A stretch of DNA of 64,000 nt from Natrinema salaciae (GTDB taxonomy: Archaea > Halobacteriota > Halobacteria > Halobacteriales > Natrialbaceae), in the NCBI RefSeq assembly GCF_900110865.1, contig NZ_FOFD01000003.1, positions 310,001 through 374,000 of the forward strand, written 5' to 3'. Each line of letters begins with the position of its first letter. Within the stretch, counting starts at the first letter, position 1. Under the pieces are notes generated by a model, which saw nothing but the letters and a program-made list of their open reading frames with translations, was not told the origin of the DNA and made no database searches. A program made the translations under genes and the position numbers. This document shows, piece after piece, positions 26,349 through 34,829 of the stretch.

Positions 26349-27770
26349 ATGTCCGAGACGCACTCGCGACGGACCGACGGCTCGACCGCGGAGACCGATC
26401 GACCGGGCGACGACCTGCCGCCGGGACCCCGCGGACTCCCGTTGCTCGGGAGTACGCTGTCGATCGCCCGCGACCCGCTCGGGTTCGCCGAGTCAGTCAG
26501 GGAGTACGGTGACGTCGTCGCCTACGAGGCGTTCGGCACCGAGTTCGCGGCCGTCTTCGATCCCGATATCGTCGAGACAGTGCTCGTCTCGCGAGCCGAC
26601 GAGTTCCGGAAGGGCGAGTTCGAGATTGGGTTCGGGGAACTCATCGCCCCCGACGGCGTGGCGTTCACCGAGGGCGAGCGGTGGCGTCGCCAGCGGCAAC
26701 TGTTGCAGTCGTCGTTCACCCCGGATCGGATTCGGTCGTATGCCGACGACATGGTCGCCGAAGCGGCGGCGCTGGTCGACGACTGGGACGACGGTGAGTG
26801 GGTCGACCTCTCGCAGGCGCTCTCGCGGTACACGCTCCGCGTGCTCGTGCGGACGCTGTTCGACCGCTCGCTCGACGACGATCACGCTGTGACGGTCAGG
26901 CGAGCGACCGAGGCGCTGTCGGCGTACGCCTCTCCCCAACAGTTCGCCGTCCAGTCCGTGCTGCCCTCGTGGCTGTCGACGCCCACCGAACGCGAGTACG
27001 AGGCCACGATGGCCGATCTCGAGGCACTCGTCGACGACCTGGTCGCGGATCGACGCGGGCGAGACGGGGTGACGGACGCGGCGACCGACGATCTCCTCTC
27101 GGTGCTGGCCCGCGCCGAGTACCCGGACGGCTCCCCGCTCTCTCCCGACGAGGTCCGGGATCAACTCGTCACGTTCCTGTTCGCCGGCCACGAGACGACC
27201 GCGACGGCGCTCACGTTCGCGTGCTGGCTGCTCGCCGGCAGTCCCGCGATTCGAGCGGATCTCGAGCACGAACTCGAGACCGTCCTCGGCGACCGGGAGC
27301 CGGCGTTCGCCGATCTCCCCGCGCTCGAGTACACGGAGGCCGTCGCCAGAGAGGCGATGCGGCTCTACCCGCCGGTGATGGCCCTGTACCGCGAACCGGT
27401 CGAGGCGACGACGTTGGGCGGCTATCACGTCCCGGGCGGGACGACGCTGCAGCTTTCGGTCTACGGCATTCAGCGGGACGAGCGGTGGTGGCCGGAGCCG
27501 ACGGCGTTTCGGCCCGAGCGCTGGCTCACGGACGGGGACGAGAGTCCGACGCTCGCGATGGACGCCGACCGGCCCGAGTACGCCTATTTTCCGTTCGGCG
27601 GCGGCCCCCGCCACTGCCTCGGAATGCGGTTTGCGATGACGGAACTCACACTCGCGCTCGCGACGATCGCTCCCCGCGTCGAGTTCGATCGCGGTACCGA
27701 GCGTCTCGAGCCCACCGTCGAGATCACGCTCGACCCCGGAGAAATCGCGGTTCGCGTTCGAAAACGATAG
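26349..27770 (+). CDS. Cytochrome P450
   Basis: A 473-residue P450. The oxygen-binding helix I has FLFAGHETTATAL (about residue 275), the ExxR motif is EAMRLYPPVMALYREPV (about 330), and the heme loop FPFGGGPRHCLGMRFAMTEL carries the Cys ligand near residue 425. An N-terminal proline-rich PPGPRGLPLLGS replaces a membrane anchor, and there is no fused reductase, so it needs ferredoxin or flavodoxin. The three-Cys ferredoxin at 25333 is a plausible donor. The substrate is unknown; haloarchaeal P450s may act on terpenoids, carotenoids or fatty acids. It is divergent from the Bat-like regulator. Confidence 0.95.
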   Translation: MSETHSRRTDGSTAETDRPGDDLPPGPRGLPLLGSTLSIARDPLGFAESVREYGDVVAYEAFGTEFAAVFDPDIVETVLVSRADEFRKGEFEIGFGELIAPDGVAFTEGERWRRQRQLLQSSFTPDRIRSYADDMVAEAAALVDDWDDGEWVDLSQALSRYTLRVLVRTLFDRSLDDDHAVTVRRATEALSAYASPQQFAVQSVLPSWLSTPTEREYEATMADLEALVDDLVADRRGRDGVTDAATDDLLSVLARAEYPDGSPLSPDEVRDQLVTFLFAGHETTATALTFACWLLAGSPAIRADLEHELETVLGDREPAFADLPALEYTEAVAREAMRLYPPVMALYREPVEATTLGGYHVPGGTTLQLSVYGIQRDERWWPEPTAFRPERWLTDGDESPTLAMDADRPEYAYFPFGGGPRHCLGMRFAMTELTLALATIAPRVEFDRGTERLEPTVEITLDPGEIAVRVRKR

Positions 27771-27868
27771 CCGACGACGCCTGCGGCGGTGGCCGTCTGA
27801 GTCGCGGACTCGCCGTCCCCGATACCGTCTCACTCGGGGGCTCGAGTGGGTTTTCGTCCGCCTCCTGT

Positions 27869-28924
27869 TCACTCGCCGGTGGAAATCCCCCGTGACCCGT
27901 ATCGCGAGGTCACGTCGGCGGCCTCCGACCGCGACAGAGCAGCCGATCCGGACGTCGCCCCTTCGACCGTCATGTATCCCACTGTCTCGGGATCGTCGAC
28001 GGGACGGCCCTCCACGCTCCGTTCCTGTTCGACGAACACCCTGACGCTGCTACTCAGGAGATCCGAATAGCGCAGCCCCGCGGGTTGGTCGTCGTTGAAC
28101 GTCTGCATGTCGGCCATGAATCGCGGCTCCTGGTAGGTCCCATCGAACCCGACCCTCGTCCGCGTGTGATCGACGCCGTCTACCGTTCCCATCTCGAAGC
28201 TCGTCCCGTAGAGCGACGCGGTTCCCGGTTCCATCACGATGGCACCGATTCGCTCCGCCGGGTGTTCTTCGCGTTCCGCCAGTTCGCGCTGGACCCGCCA
28301 CTCGACGCTGGCCGTCCCGAGGTTTCGCTGCCGCGAGACGATCGGGAACTCGCTCCGGAACGTCTGGGGCTGGGCGAGTACGACCGGCGTTTCGTCGAAC
28401 GCGTGACCGAAGTAGGCCGTTTGCCACTCGTGGTCGATCCCGTCCATGTGTCCGGCGACGATCCGGGAGCCGTCGGGAAGCGTGTGAACGCCTCGCTCCA
28501 TGACGACCCAGTGCATCGTCTCTTCGTTGGCGTGCCGCCCGGGGCGGTACAGCCACTCCTCGATCTTGAACTCGAAACCCGTGGACGCGACGTTCCGGAG
28601 ACGGATATGACACTCGTGGGGGCCGTTGTGAGTCAGCGGCTTCATGACGACGACGGGGTCGTCGTATTCTTCCTCGAACTCGACCTCGTGCCAGAACGCA
28701 CGCTGTGGCTGGCTGGCCGTCTCGGTTCCGAATTCGGCGACCGGGCCGGTGACGATGTTGTCTTCGGCCGAGACCGACCCGACGACCGAACCGAGGGCGA
28801 CGCCGGCGGCGATCCCGCCGAGAACGCGACGCCGCGTGGTGGTCGACCCGCCCGAAGTCTCGAACCGCGGTTCGTTCGATTCGTGCTGTGCATCCCGTCC
28901 GACCGGTTTTCTTCCATCGGACAT
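27869..28924 (-). CDS. Tat-exported protein with H-type-lectin-like repeats
   Basis: A 351-residue exported protein. The N-terminus carries a twin-arginine signal (TTTRRRVLGGIAAGVALG). The mature part has at least two tandem units of about 80 residues: one from AFWHEVEFEEEYDDPVVVMKP to RGVHTLPDG, the next from WQTAYFGHAFDETPVVLAQPQ to IVMEPG. The plan of WHxVxF, DxPVVVxxP and an aromatic-rich final strand resembles the H-type lectin domain, which binds sugars. It may bind polysaccharide outside the cell. It is divergent from the GH12-like cellulase gene, so both may act on the same polymer (inference). The C-terminal 50 residues look unstructured. Confidence 0.65.
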   Translation of the reverse strand: MSDGRKPVGRDAQHESNEPRFETSGGSTTTRRRVLGGIAAGVALGSVVGSVSAEDNIVTGPVAEFGTETASQPQRAFWHEVEFEEEYDDPVVVMKPLTHNGPHECHIRLRNVASTGFEFKIEEWLYRPGRHANEETMHWVVMERGVHTLPDGSRIVAGHMDGIDHEWQTAYFGHAFDETPVVLAQPQTFRSEFPIVSRQRNLGTASVEWRVQRELAEREEHPAERIGAIVMEPGTASLYGTSFEMGTVDGVDHTRTRVGFDGTYQEPRFMADMQTFNDDQPAGLRYSDLLSSSVRVFVEQERSVEGRPVDDPETVGYMTVEGATSGSAALSRSEAADVTSRYGSRGISTGE

Positions 28925-29338
28925 TGCGATCGGTTATTTTATTCCGTAGTATATATGCGCTATACTCGTTCTCAAATACTAAAAATAGTAATAAATTATA
29001 GATATAATTGATCCAGACGGCGGCTGAAATCCCCGCTCGATCGGGACGCCTGTCGCACTCTACGCGCAGCACTCGAGCCGATCCCCGCCCCCGGTCGGCG
29101 TCCGTCCGAGGCCGCCTCGAGTAGCGGGTCGTCGGCCTCGCACGGCGTACGACCCGTGCCGCTGCGAGCGGGCGGGACGGTCGACGAGTAACGAGTCGCG
29201 CGAGTTTCACGATGGACAACTGTTCTCCGACCGGTTCCGTCTCGTCGTCGGGTACTTATCGACTCTCTATTTTTCACGCCCGGTTCGGTAGCATCGAGCA
29301 ACCGTCTGCCCCGCAGGACGCGGGCGGGCGGAACGGAC
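28925..29338. other. Intergenic region, strongly AT-rich at left end
   Basis: The first 80 bases are very AT-rich (AAAATAGTAATAAATTATA around 28980-28998) and include TATA-like sequences for the leftward gene at 28924. The remaining 300 bases are ordinary GC-rich DNA without a convincing gene; a CTATTTTTC element near 29270 may serve the GH12-like gene at 29339. Confidence 0.5.
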
Positions 29339-30640
29339 GTGGAAAACGTGACCCGAAAGACCCAACCCACCGACAGTACAGACGAGAAACCGCTCGGGAA
29401 GCCCACCGACACCCCGTCTGCCTCCCGTCAGCGTCGGACCGATTCCGGTAGCGATCGCGTATCGGACCGCACATCCCGAGGACGCAGCTCTCGACGCGGA
29501 TTCCTGCACGTCGGCGCCAGCGCACTGGCGGCGACGGCCCTCTGTGGTACCACCGTCGCCGCGCAGACGACCGACACCCGATCGTGCGGTTCGTTCGATA
29601 CGATCGACGTCGGCGACGGCGACTTTCTGCTCATCAACAACGATTGGGGAACCGACGCGGCCGGCGGCGACGTCGAGATGTGCATCTGGGCCAACGACGA
29701 CGGCACGTACGGGTTCGACTGGGACACCAGGACGACCGAGGGCGAGCCCAACTACCCCCAGGCGCTCGTCGGAACGAAACCGTGGGGCACTGACACCGGG
29801 GCTGATCCGTTCCCCGTTCCGCGCGGCGAGGTCGCGGAACTCGAGTTGACGTACGATGTCGACCTCGAGATTACCGGCGAAAACTGGAACCTCGCCGAGG
29901 AGTGGTGGCTTCTGGACGGCCAGCCGAACCCGAGTGGGTCACACGTTCAGGAGATCATGCTGGTGCTCGAGTGGGGCGACGAGCACACGCACGGTCCGCC
30001 GGCCGAGCCGGGTGCCATCGAGGACGCCCATGGAAACGTTATCGACCACTGGGTGAGCTACGACAGCGGCGGCACCAACGCGGACTTTCATATCTTCAGA
30101 CTCGCCGAGGGGTCCGCCTCGGGGACGGTCGATCTCACGGCCATCATGGAGTACGTCTCCGATGAGGTCGGTGTGAGCGACGACCTTCTGCTCAGCGGTA
30201 TCGAACTCGGCACCGAGTACTGGGCCGGTACGAGTGGTGACGTCACGTACAACACGTTCGACGTCACGATCAACGGACAGACGTACTCGAGTGGCTCCGA
30301 CGGCCAGGACGGTTCCGACGACGACCAGGGCGGTTCCGACGACGACCAGGACGGTTCCGACGACGACCAGGACGATTCCGACGACGACCAGGGCGGTTCC
30401 GACGACGACCAGGGCGGTTCCGGCGACGGCCAGGACGGTTCCGGTGACGACCAGGACGGTTCCGACGACCAGGGCGACTCCGACGATGGGTGTGGTTCGT
30501 ACCCGGCCTGGGACCCGAAGCCGGTCTATACGGACGGCGATCGAGTCACCCACGACGGCACCGTCTGGGAGGCCCAGTGGTGGACCCAGAATCAGGAGCC
30601 ACGGAACGAAGACTGGTACGTCTGGCAGCCGGTCGAGTAG
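29339..30640 (+). CDS. Secreted GH12-like endoglucanase with CBM5/12 domain
   Basis: A 433-residue modular enzyme. A long charged N-terminus ends in a Tat signal (RSSRRGFLHVGASALAATALCG). The next 220 residues resemble glycoside hydrolase family 12 (LINNDWG, MCIWANDDGTYGFDW, EEWWLLDGQ, EIMLVLEWGDEH), with the nucleophile region QEIMLVLEW. Such enzymes cut beta-1,4-glucan. A Gly-Ser-Asp-Gln repeat linker (30311-30472) follows, then a 45-residue chitin-binding type 3 / CBM5-12 module (AWDPKPVYTDGDRVTHDG and WWTQ), typical of polysaccharide-binding tails. It starts at GTG 29339; an internal GTG at 29348 is possible. Likely used to feed on cellulose or similar polymers. Confidence 0.75.
   Translation: MENVTRKTQPTDSTDEKPLGKPTDTPSASRQRRTDSGSDRVSDRTSRGRSSRRGFLHVGASALAATALCGTTVAAQTTDTRSCGSFDTIDVGDGDFLLINNDWGTDAAGGDVEMCIWANDDGTYGFDWDTRTTEGEPNYPQALVGTKPWGTDTGADPFPVPRGEVAELELTYDVDLEITGENWNLAEEWWLLDGQPNPSGSHVQEIMLVLEWGDEHTHGPPAEPGAIEDAHGNVIDHWVSYDSGGTNADFHIFRLAEGSASGTVDLTAIMEYVSDEVGVSDDLLLSGIELGTEYWAGTSGDVTYNTFDVTINGQTYSSGSDGQDGSDDDQGGSDDDQDGSDDDQDDSDDDQGGSDDDQGGSGDGQDGSGDDQDGSDDQGDSDDGCGSYPAWDPKPVYTDGDRVTHDGTVWEAQWWTQNQEPRNEDWYVWQPVE
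30311..30472. repeat. Tandem repeat in linker, about 18-base units
   Basis: Repeated units of GGTTCCGACGACGACCAG and variants (18 bases, about 9 copies with one shorter unit) encode GSDDDQ repeats in the linker between the GH12-like domain and the CBM. The tract is low-complexity coding DNA, prone to copy-number change by slippage or recombination. Confidence 0.85.
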
Positions 30641-30820
30641 TCAGCCCGTCGGTATCGTCGGCGCTCGAGACGAACCGGATCGTCTCGGCTTCCGTTTGCG
30701 TCGCAGGTTGGGGATATCTGGTTGCAGTGGGCGGCTGGAGGGTCGATCGCGGATCGATTCGCAGCGGCGACGCGGTTTCGGTGCTGTCCGCGCCGCACAG
30801 CCGGAACCGGTGTCGACCGC

Positions 30821-31735
30821 TTACGAGATTTCGTCGTACTGATCCGAGAGCTTCTCGGCGGCCTCGCCGAGCTGGTTGCGCTCGTACTCGGTGAGGTCCC
30901 ACTCGACGATCTCCTCGACGCCGTCGGCACCGAGCCTGACCGGCACGCCGAAGGCGGTGTCCTCGTGTCCGTACTCGCCCTCGAGTGTGACGCTCGCGGG
31001 AAGCACTTCACCGGTATCGCGCAGGATGGCCTCGACCATGTGGCCGACGCCGGTCGCCGGCCCCCACTGGGTCGCGCCCTTCTTCTCGATGACGTTCATC
31101 GCCGAGGTCTGGAGCTCCTCGAGCAGTTCCTCCTTTTCGTCCTCGTCGAACTCGGGGTCCCGGCCGTTCACCCGCACTTTGGAGAAGACGGGGACCTGGG
31201 CGTCGCCGTGCTCGCCGAGGATGGTGGCCTCGACGTTTCGGACGGGGACGTCGAAGCGCTGCGAGATGACGTACCGGAATCGGGCGGAATCGAGCCGGCC
31301 GCCGAAGCCGATCACCTTCTCGCGGGCGCGGTCACCGGTTTCGTAGAGGTGCCGGTTCAACAGATCGACGGGGTTCGAGGTGGTGACGGTGACGAAGTCG
31401 TCGTTGTGCTCGGCCAGCGAGGACACGATGTCCTCCATGATGGGCGCGTTGTCCCCCGCCAGATCGATCCGGGTCTGTCCCGGCTGACGCGGGATACCCG
31501 CCGTGATGACGACGACGTCCGACCCCGCGGTGTCCTCGTACCCTCCCTGTCGGATCGTCGTGTTCGCGTCGTAGGCCGCGCCGTGGTTGGCGTCTGCGGC
31601 CTGTCCGATCGTGTCGTCTTCCTTGTCCGGAATGTCCACGAAGACGAGCTCGTCCGCAACGTCCCGAAGCGCGATGTTGTAGCCCGCAGCGGCCCCGACC
31701 GTCCCGGCCGCCCCGACCACGCTAACTTTCGTCAT
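30821..31735 (-). CDS. mdh: Malate dehydrogenase (LDH-like)
   Basis: A 304-residue NAD-dependent enzyme that interconverts malate and oxaloacetate in the citrate cycle. Hallmarks are the Rossmann loop [13 protein letters not shown] at residues 6-18, the acidic VDIPDK at the end of strand two (NAD selectivity), the active-site loop [17 protein letters not shown] (about 81-97), the conserved NPVD (about 120) and catalytic [11 protein letters not shown] (about 175). This is the haloarchaeal LDH-like MDH. ATG 31735 gives the standard [11 protein letters not shown]. It faces away from the divergent TIGR00725 gene. Confidence 0.96.
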   Translation of the reverse strand: MTKVSVVGAAGTVGAAAGYNIALRDVADELVFVDIPDKEDDTIGQAADANHGAAYDANTTIRQGGYEDTAGSDVVVITAGIPRQPGQTRIDLAGDNAPIMEDIVSSLAEHNDDFVTVTTSNPVDLLNRHLYETGDRAREKVIGFGGRLDSARFRYVISQRFDVPVRNVEATILGEHGDAQVPVFSKVRVNGRDPEFDEDEKEELLEELQTSAMNVIEKKGATQWGPATGVGHMVEAILRDTGEVLPASVTLEGEYGHEDTAFGVPVRLGADGVEEIVEWDLTEYERNQLGEAAEKLSDQYDEIS

Positions 31736-31873
31736 ACCACGTACTGCTACCCCGCCCCGCGCGTTAAATCCGTCGAAATGTCCGAATTCGTATATATGTG
31801 CCGACGGCCGCCCTCGCGCCGAAATCGTCTCGAGACCGAACCGATCATATTCGACGACCGCGGCCACTCGGGT

Positions 31874-32338
31874 ATGCGCGTCAGCGTCATCGGCGGCGGA
31901 ACGATCACGGACGAACAGGCGGCCCGCGCCGAGGCGGTCGGGCGCGAACTCGCCGCCCGCAGCCACACGGTCGTCTGCGGCGGTCGCGGCGGGACGATGG
32001 AAGCGGTCTGTCGCGGGGCGAAACGCGAGGGCGGGACCACGATCGGGATCCTCCCCGGCGACCGCGCCGACGCCGCGAACGACTACGTCGACGTCCCCGT
32101 CGCGACCGGCCTGGGCCACGCCCGGAACGCGCTCGTTCCACTGAACGGCGACGCGGTCGTCGCGCTCACCGGCGGCGTCGGCACCCTCTCGGAGATCGGC
32201 TTCGCCGGCATCTACGACCGACCCGTCGTCGGCCTCGAGACCCACGACGTCTCCGCACTCGGGATCGACCTCGAGACCGTCGACACGCCGTCGGAAGCCG
32301 TCGATGCGGTCGAAGCCGCCCTCGAGCGCCGATCCTGA
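31874..32338 (+). CDS. TIGR00725/SLOG-family protein (LOG-like)
   Basis: A 154-residue Rossmann-like protein of the SLOG superfamily. Key motifs are [25 protein letters not shown] at the start, [31 protein letters not shown] (about residue 34), [13 protein letters not shown] (about 78) and [15 protein letters not shown] (about 100). SLOG proteins bind nucleotides or their derivatives; the cytokinin-activating LOG phosphoribohydrolases are the best-known. The exact substrate is not known. It is divergent from mdh. Confidence 0.85.
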   Translation: MRVSVIGGGTITDEQAARAEAVGRELAARSHTVVCGGRGGTMEAVCRGAKREGGTTIGILPGDRADAANDYVDVPVATGLGHARNALVPLNGDAVVALTGGVGTLSEIGFAGIYDRPVVGLETHDVSALGIDLETVDTPSEAVDAVEAALERRS

Positions 32339-32406
32339 CGCCCCCGGACCGTCGCGTCGGGATCGGTCCCGGAACCATCATTTTCGCGGCGCGTCTCGGT
32401 TCGCCT

Positions 32407-32835
32407 ATGGCTGATTCGACTCCCGCCGATCCGTACACCGTCCGCGAGGAACTCCCCGACCCCGAGACCTTCGCCGCGTTGCGCGAGGCCGCGGGAATGA
32501 CACCGCGGTCGCTCGAGGGAATCGAACGCGGTCTGCCGAATTCGCTGTACGGCGTCGTCGCGGTCCACACCCCGACCGACGACGTCGTCGGAATGGGCCG
32601 CATCGTCGGGGACGGCGGGACCGTCTACCAGATCTCCGATATGGCCGTCCACCCGGATCACCAGGATCGAGGGCTCGGCACGCGAATCATGAGCGCGCTC
32701 GAGGCCTACATCGAGGACGAGACCCCGCCGCAGGCGTACGTGAACCTGCTTGCCGACGTCGACGGCTTCTACGAACGATTCGGCTTCGAGGAGACCCGCC
32801 CCGCCTCGAAGGGGATGTACCGGCGGACCGAGTAG
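32407..32835 (+). CDS. GNAT-family N-acetyltransferase
   Basis: A 142-residue acetyltransferase fold protein. The acetyl-CoA-binding motif is VHPDHQDRGLGTRIM (about residue 80). N-terminal helices with AALREAAGMTPRS and C-terminal VDGFYERFGFEETRPASKGMYR complete the fold. Such proteins acetylate small molecules or protein N-termini; the target is not inferable. The ATG at 32407 is preceded by a T-rich TATA-like stretch (ATCATTTTCG). Confidence 0.88.
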   Translation: MADSTPADPYTVREELPDPETFAALREAAGMTPRSLEGIERGLPNSLYGVVAVHTPTDDVVGMGRIVGDGGTVYQISDMAVHPDHQDRGLGTRIMSALEAYIEDETPPQAYVNLLADVDGFYERFGFEETRPASKGMYRRTE

Positions 32836-32927
32836 CGGTCGGCGACTCGACCCGCGTGTACTCGAGCGTTCTCAGCGTCGGTACTTCCTTCGCAGCTTTT
32901 TCGACGGTCCGGCGTCTCTAGACCAGT

Positions 32928-33704
32928 ATGAGCGACTTCGACAAGGAAGCCGAACGCGAGAAACTCCGGGAGAAGTACGAACAGGACAAGGAGGAGCGGA
33001 AGGCGACCCAGCGGATGAGCGACCTGTTGCTCAAGGGCGCGACGATGACGAACGCCCACTGCGGGACGTGTGGCGACCCGCTCTTCCAGCAGAACGGGAC
33101 GACGTTCTGCCCCAGCTGTCACGGCAATCCCGACGCCGTAGAGGGGACGGACCTCGAGGCGCAGCCGGCCGAGGACGGGGCTACCGCCGACGCGAACGCC
33201 GATACCGGTGCTGAGCGGACCGATGCCGACCGAACCGGTGTCGACGCGGCGGCGTCGACCGCGGACGCCACCGACGAGACCGCCGGCTCGACCGCAGCCG
33301 AATCGGACGCGAACGCCGAGACCTCGACCGCCGGTCGACCCGACGGCCAGCAAGGCCGGGACGCGGGAACGGCCCCGAGCGCGTCGGCCGACGATCCCCA
33401 GCCTCACTCGAGGCCCTCGCCGACGCGAGCCGAGCGACCGGAGTCGTCACGGACCGACGCTGCCGCAGCCGATCGCGGCCGCTCTCCCGCGTCCGGCGAC
33501 CGCCCGTCGGAATCCGAGCCGTCCCGGCACGCCCCCGTAACGAGCCCGTCGGTCGACGGCGACCTCGAGGCTGCCCGCGACGCGCTCGTCCGGTCTCTCG
33601 AGACGTTCGCGAAAAAAGCCGCCGCGACGGACGACCCCCGCTACGCGACGGAGTGTCTCGAGGCGGCCCACGAAGCCGGTGAGGCGCTGTCGAGCTTGCG
33701 CTAA
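32928..33704 (+). CDS. Sjogren's/scleroderma autoantigen 1 (p27) family protein
   Basis: A 258-residue protein. The first 55 residues match the archaeal Autoantigen p27 family: an acidic helix (EAEREKLREKYEQDKEERKATQRMSDLLLKGATM) and then a zinc ribbon CGTCGDPLFQQNGTTFCPSC. A long disordered Ala/Thr/Asp-rich linker follows (about residues 65-205), and a helical C-terminal domain (LEAARDALVRSLETFAKKAAATDDPRYATECLEAAHEAGEALSSL) closes it. The archaeal family is small zinc-ribbon proteins of unknown role; the linker and C-terminal helix are an expansion seen in halophiles. Confidence 0.85.
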   Translation: MSDFDKEAEREKLREKYEQDKEERKATQRMSDLLLKGATMTNAHCGTCGDPLFQQNGTTFCPSCHGNPDAVEGTDLEAQPAEDGATADANADTGAERTDADRTGVDAAASTADATDETAGSTAAESDANAETSTAGRPDGQQGRDAGTAPSASADDPQPHSRPSPTRAERPESSRTDAAAADRGRSPASGDRPSESEPSRHAPVTSPSVDGDLEAARDALVRSLETFAKKAAATDDPRYATECLEAAHEAGEALSSLR

Positions 33705-33959
33705 CGGGCTCGCGACGCTGCACCGCTCGCGAACTCGCGTTCCGCGCCCTCGAACCGTCGTGAGCCGTCGTCCGGTCGACCGATCCGGAGACGAATCATC
33801 TATCAATAGATATATATTTGGTGCGTTCACATCATTGATTAAGACTTTACGAGGGGGATGGATCGGCGGCTGCGTGCGCCGATCTACGGGTATCGTCGTT
33901 CGCCCTCCGCGTTCCCAGGCCCGTCCCCTCGTGAAGCAACGGACTCACAACACCCAACA

Positions 33960-34817
33960 ATGGCACTCGGATTCGTCGTCCTGCTTACGGTACTCGTCGT
34001 CTGCAGCGGACTCGTCGGAACCTGTGCGATCTGTCTCGATCGGACCGCCATCAGTCGAACGGCGGCCGAACTTGATCACCGTTTCGTCGAAATCTCCCCG
34101 TATCTCGCCGTAACGGGGGTGTTCTTCCTGGCGAAACGAGCGACGCACGGGCACAGTTTACGGCTCTCGCGCGCCCTCGACTGGGACCTCACCGCGGAAA
34201 TATACGCGCTCGAAGGGGAGTTCGTCGCGTTCCTCCAGACCGTCGTCCCCCAGGCCACGCTGGAGTTCTTCTCGGCGATGTACATGTTCGGGTTCCCGTA
34301 CCTGCTGGTGACCGCGCCGATCCTCTACTTCCTGTTGCCGTCCCAGCGCCATCTCAAGGAACTCCTCGTCGCGTACCTGCTGAATTACCTGATCGGATCG
34401 CTCTTCTACACGCTGTTTGTCGTCTACGGACCGCGTAACCACCTGTCGTCCGTCGACGGACTGATGTACTCGTTCTACCCCCAAACCCAGGAGATGACGG
34501 CAGCAGTCTCGGCGAACACGAACGTGTTCCCCTCGCTGCACACGTCGCTGTCTGTCGTCGTCATGCTGCTCGCCTGGCGGTCGCGCCGGGAGCACCCGCG
34601 GTGGTTCCCGATCGCGTCGTTCGTGACCGCTTGCGTGGTCTTCTCCACGATGTATCTGGGAATCCACTGGTTGATCGACGTCATCGCCGGCGTCGCGCTC
34701 GGCGTCGGAAGCGTCTTCGCCGCCGAGTGGCTCGTCGATCGGGCGGAAGGCGACACCGGTCGGGTTTCCGTTCCGGACGATCGCGAGGACGGGATCGCGT
34801 CCGACGCGAGCGACTGA
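33960..34817 (+). CDS. PAP2-superfamily membrane phosphatase
   Basis: A 285-residue protein with about six transmembrane helices and the bipartite PAP2 motif: a first part near NVFPSLHTSLSVVVMLL (about residue 183) and a second at GIHWLIDVIAGVALG (about 235). The first His and the later HWLID His are the catalytic pair of lipid phosphatases. It probably acts on a lipid phosphate or transfers a phosphatidyl group; the substrate is unknown. An earlier ATG at 33858 is possible with a GAGGGGG sequence before it, but the ATG at 33960 starts directly in the first membrane helix. Confidence 0.8.
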   Translation: MALGFVVLLTVLVVCSGLVGTCAICLDRTAISRTAAELDHRFVEISPYLAVTGVFFLAKRATHGHSLRLSRALDWDLTAEIYALEGEFVAFLQTVVPQATLEFFSAMYMFGFPYLLVTAPILYFLLPSQRHLKELLVAYLLNYLIGSLFYTLFVVYGPRNHLSSVDGLMYSFYPQTQEMTAAVSANTNVFPSLHTSLSVVVMLLAWRSRREHPRWFPIASFVTACVVFSTMYLGIHWLIDVIAGVALGVGSVFAAEWLVDRAEGDTGRVSVPDDREDGIASDASD

Positions 34818-34829
34818 ACCGTCCGGCGG

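Noticed and set aside
30311-30472. A short regular repeat considered as a CRISPR array.
   Set aside because: The units are directly adjacent without unique spacers and code for GSDDDQ in frame with the cellulase gene.
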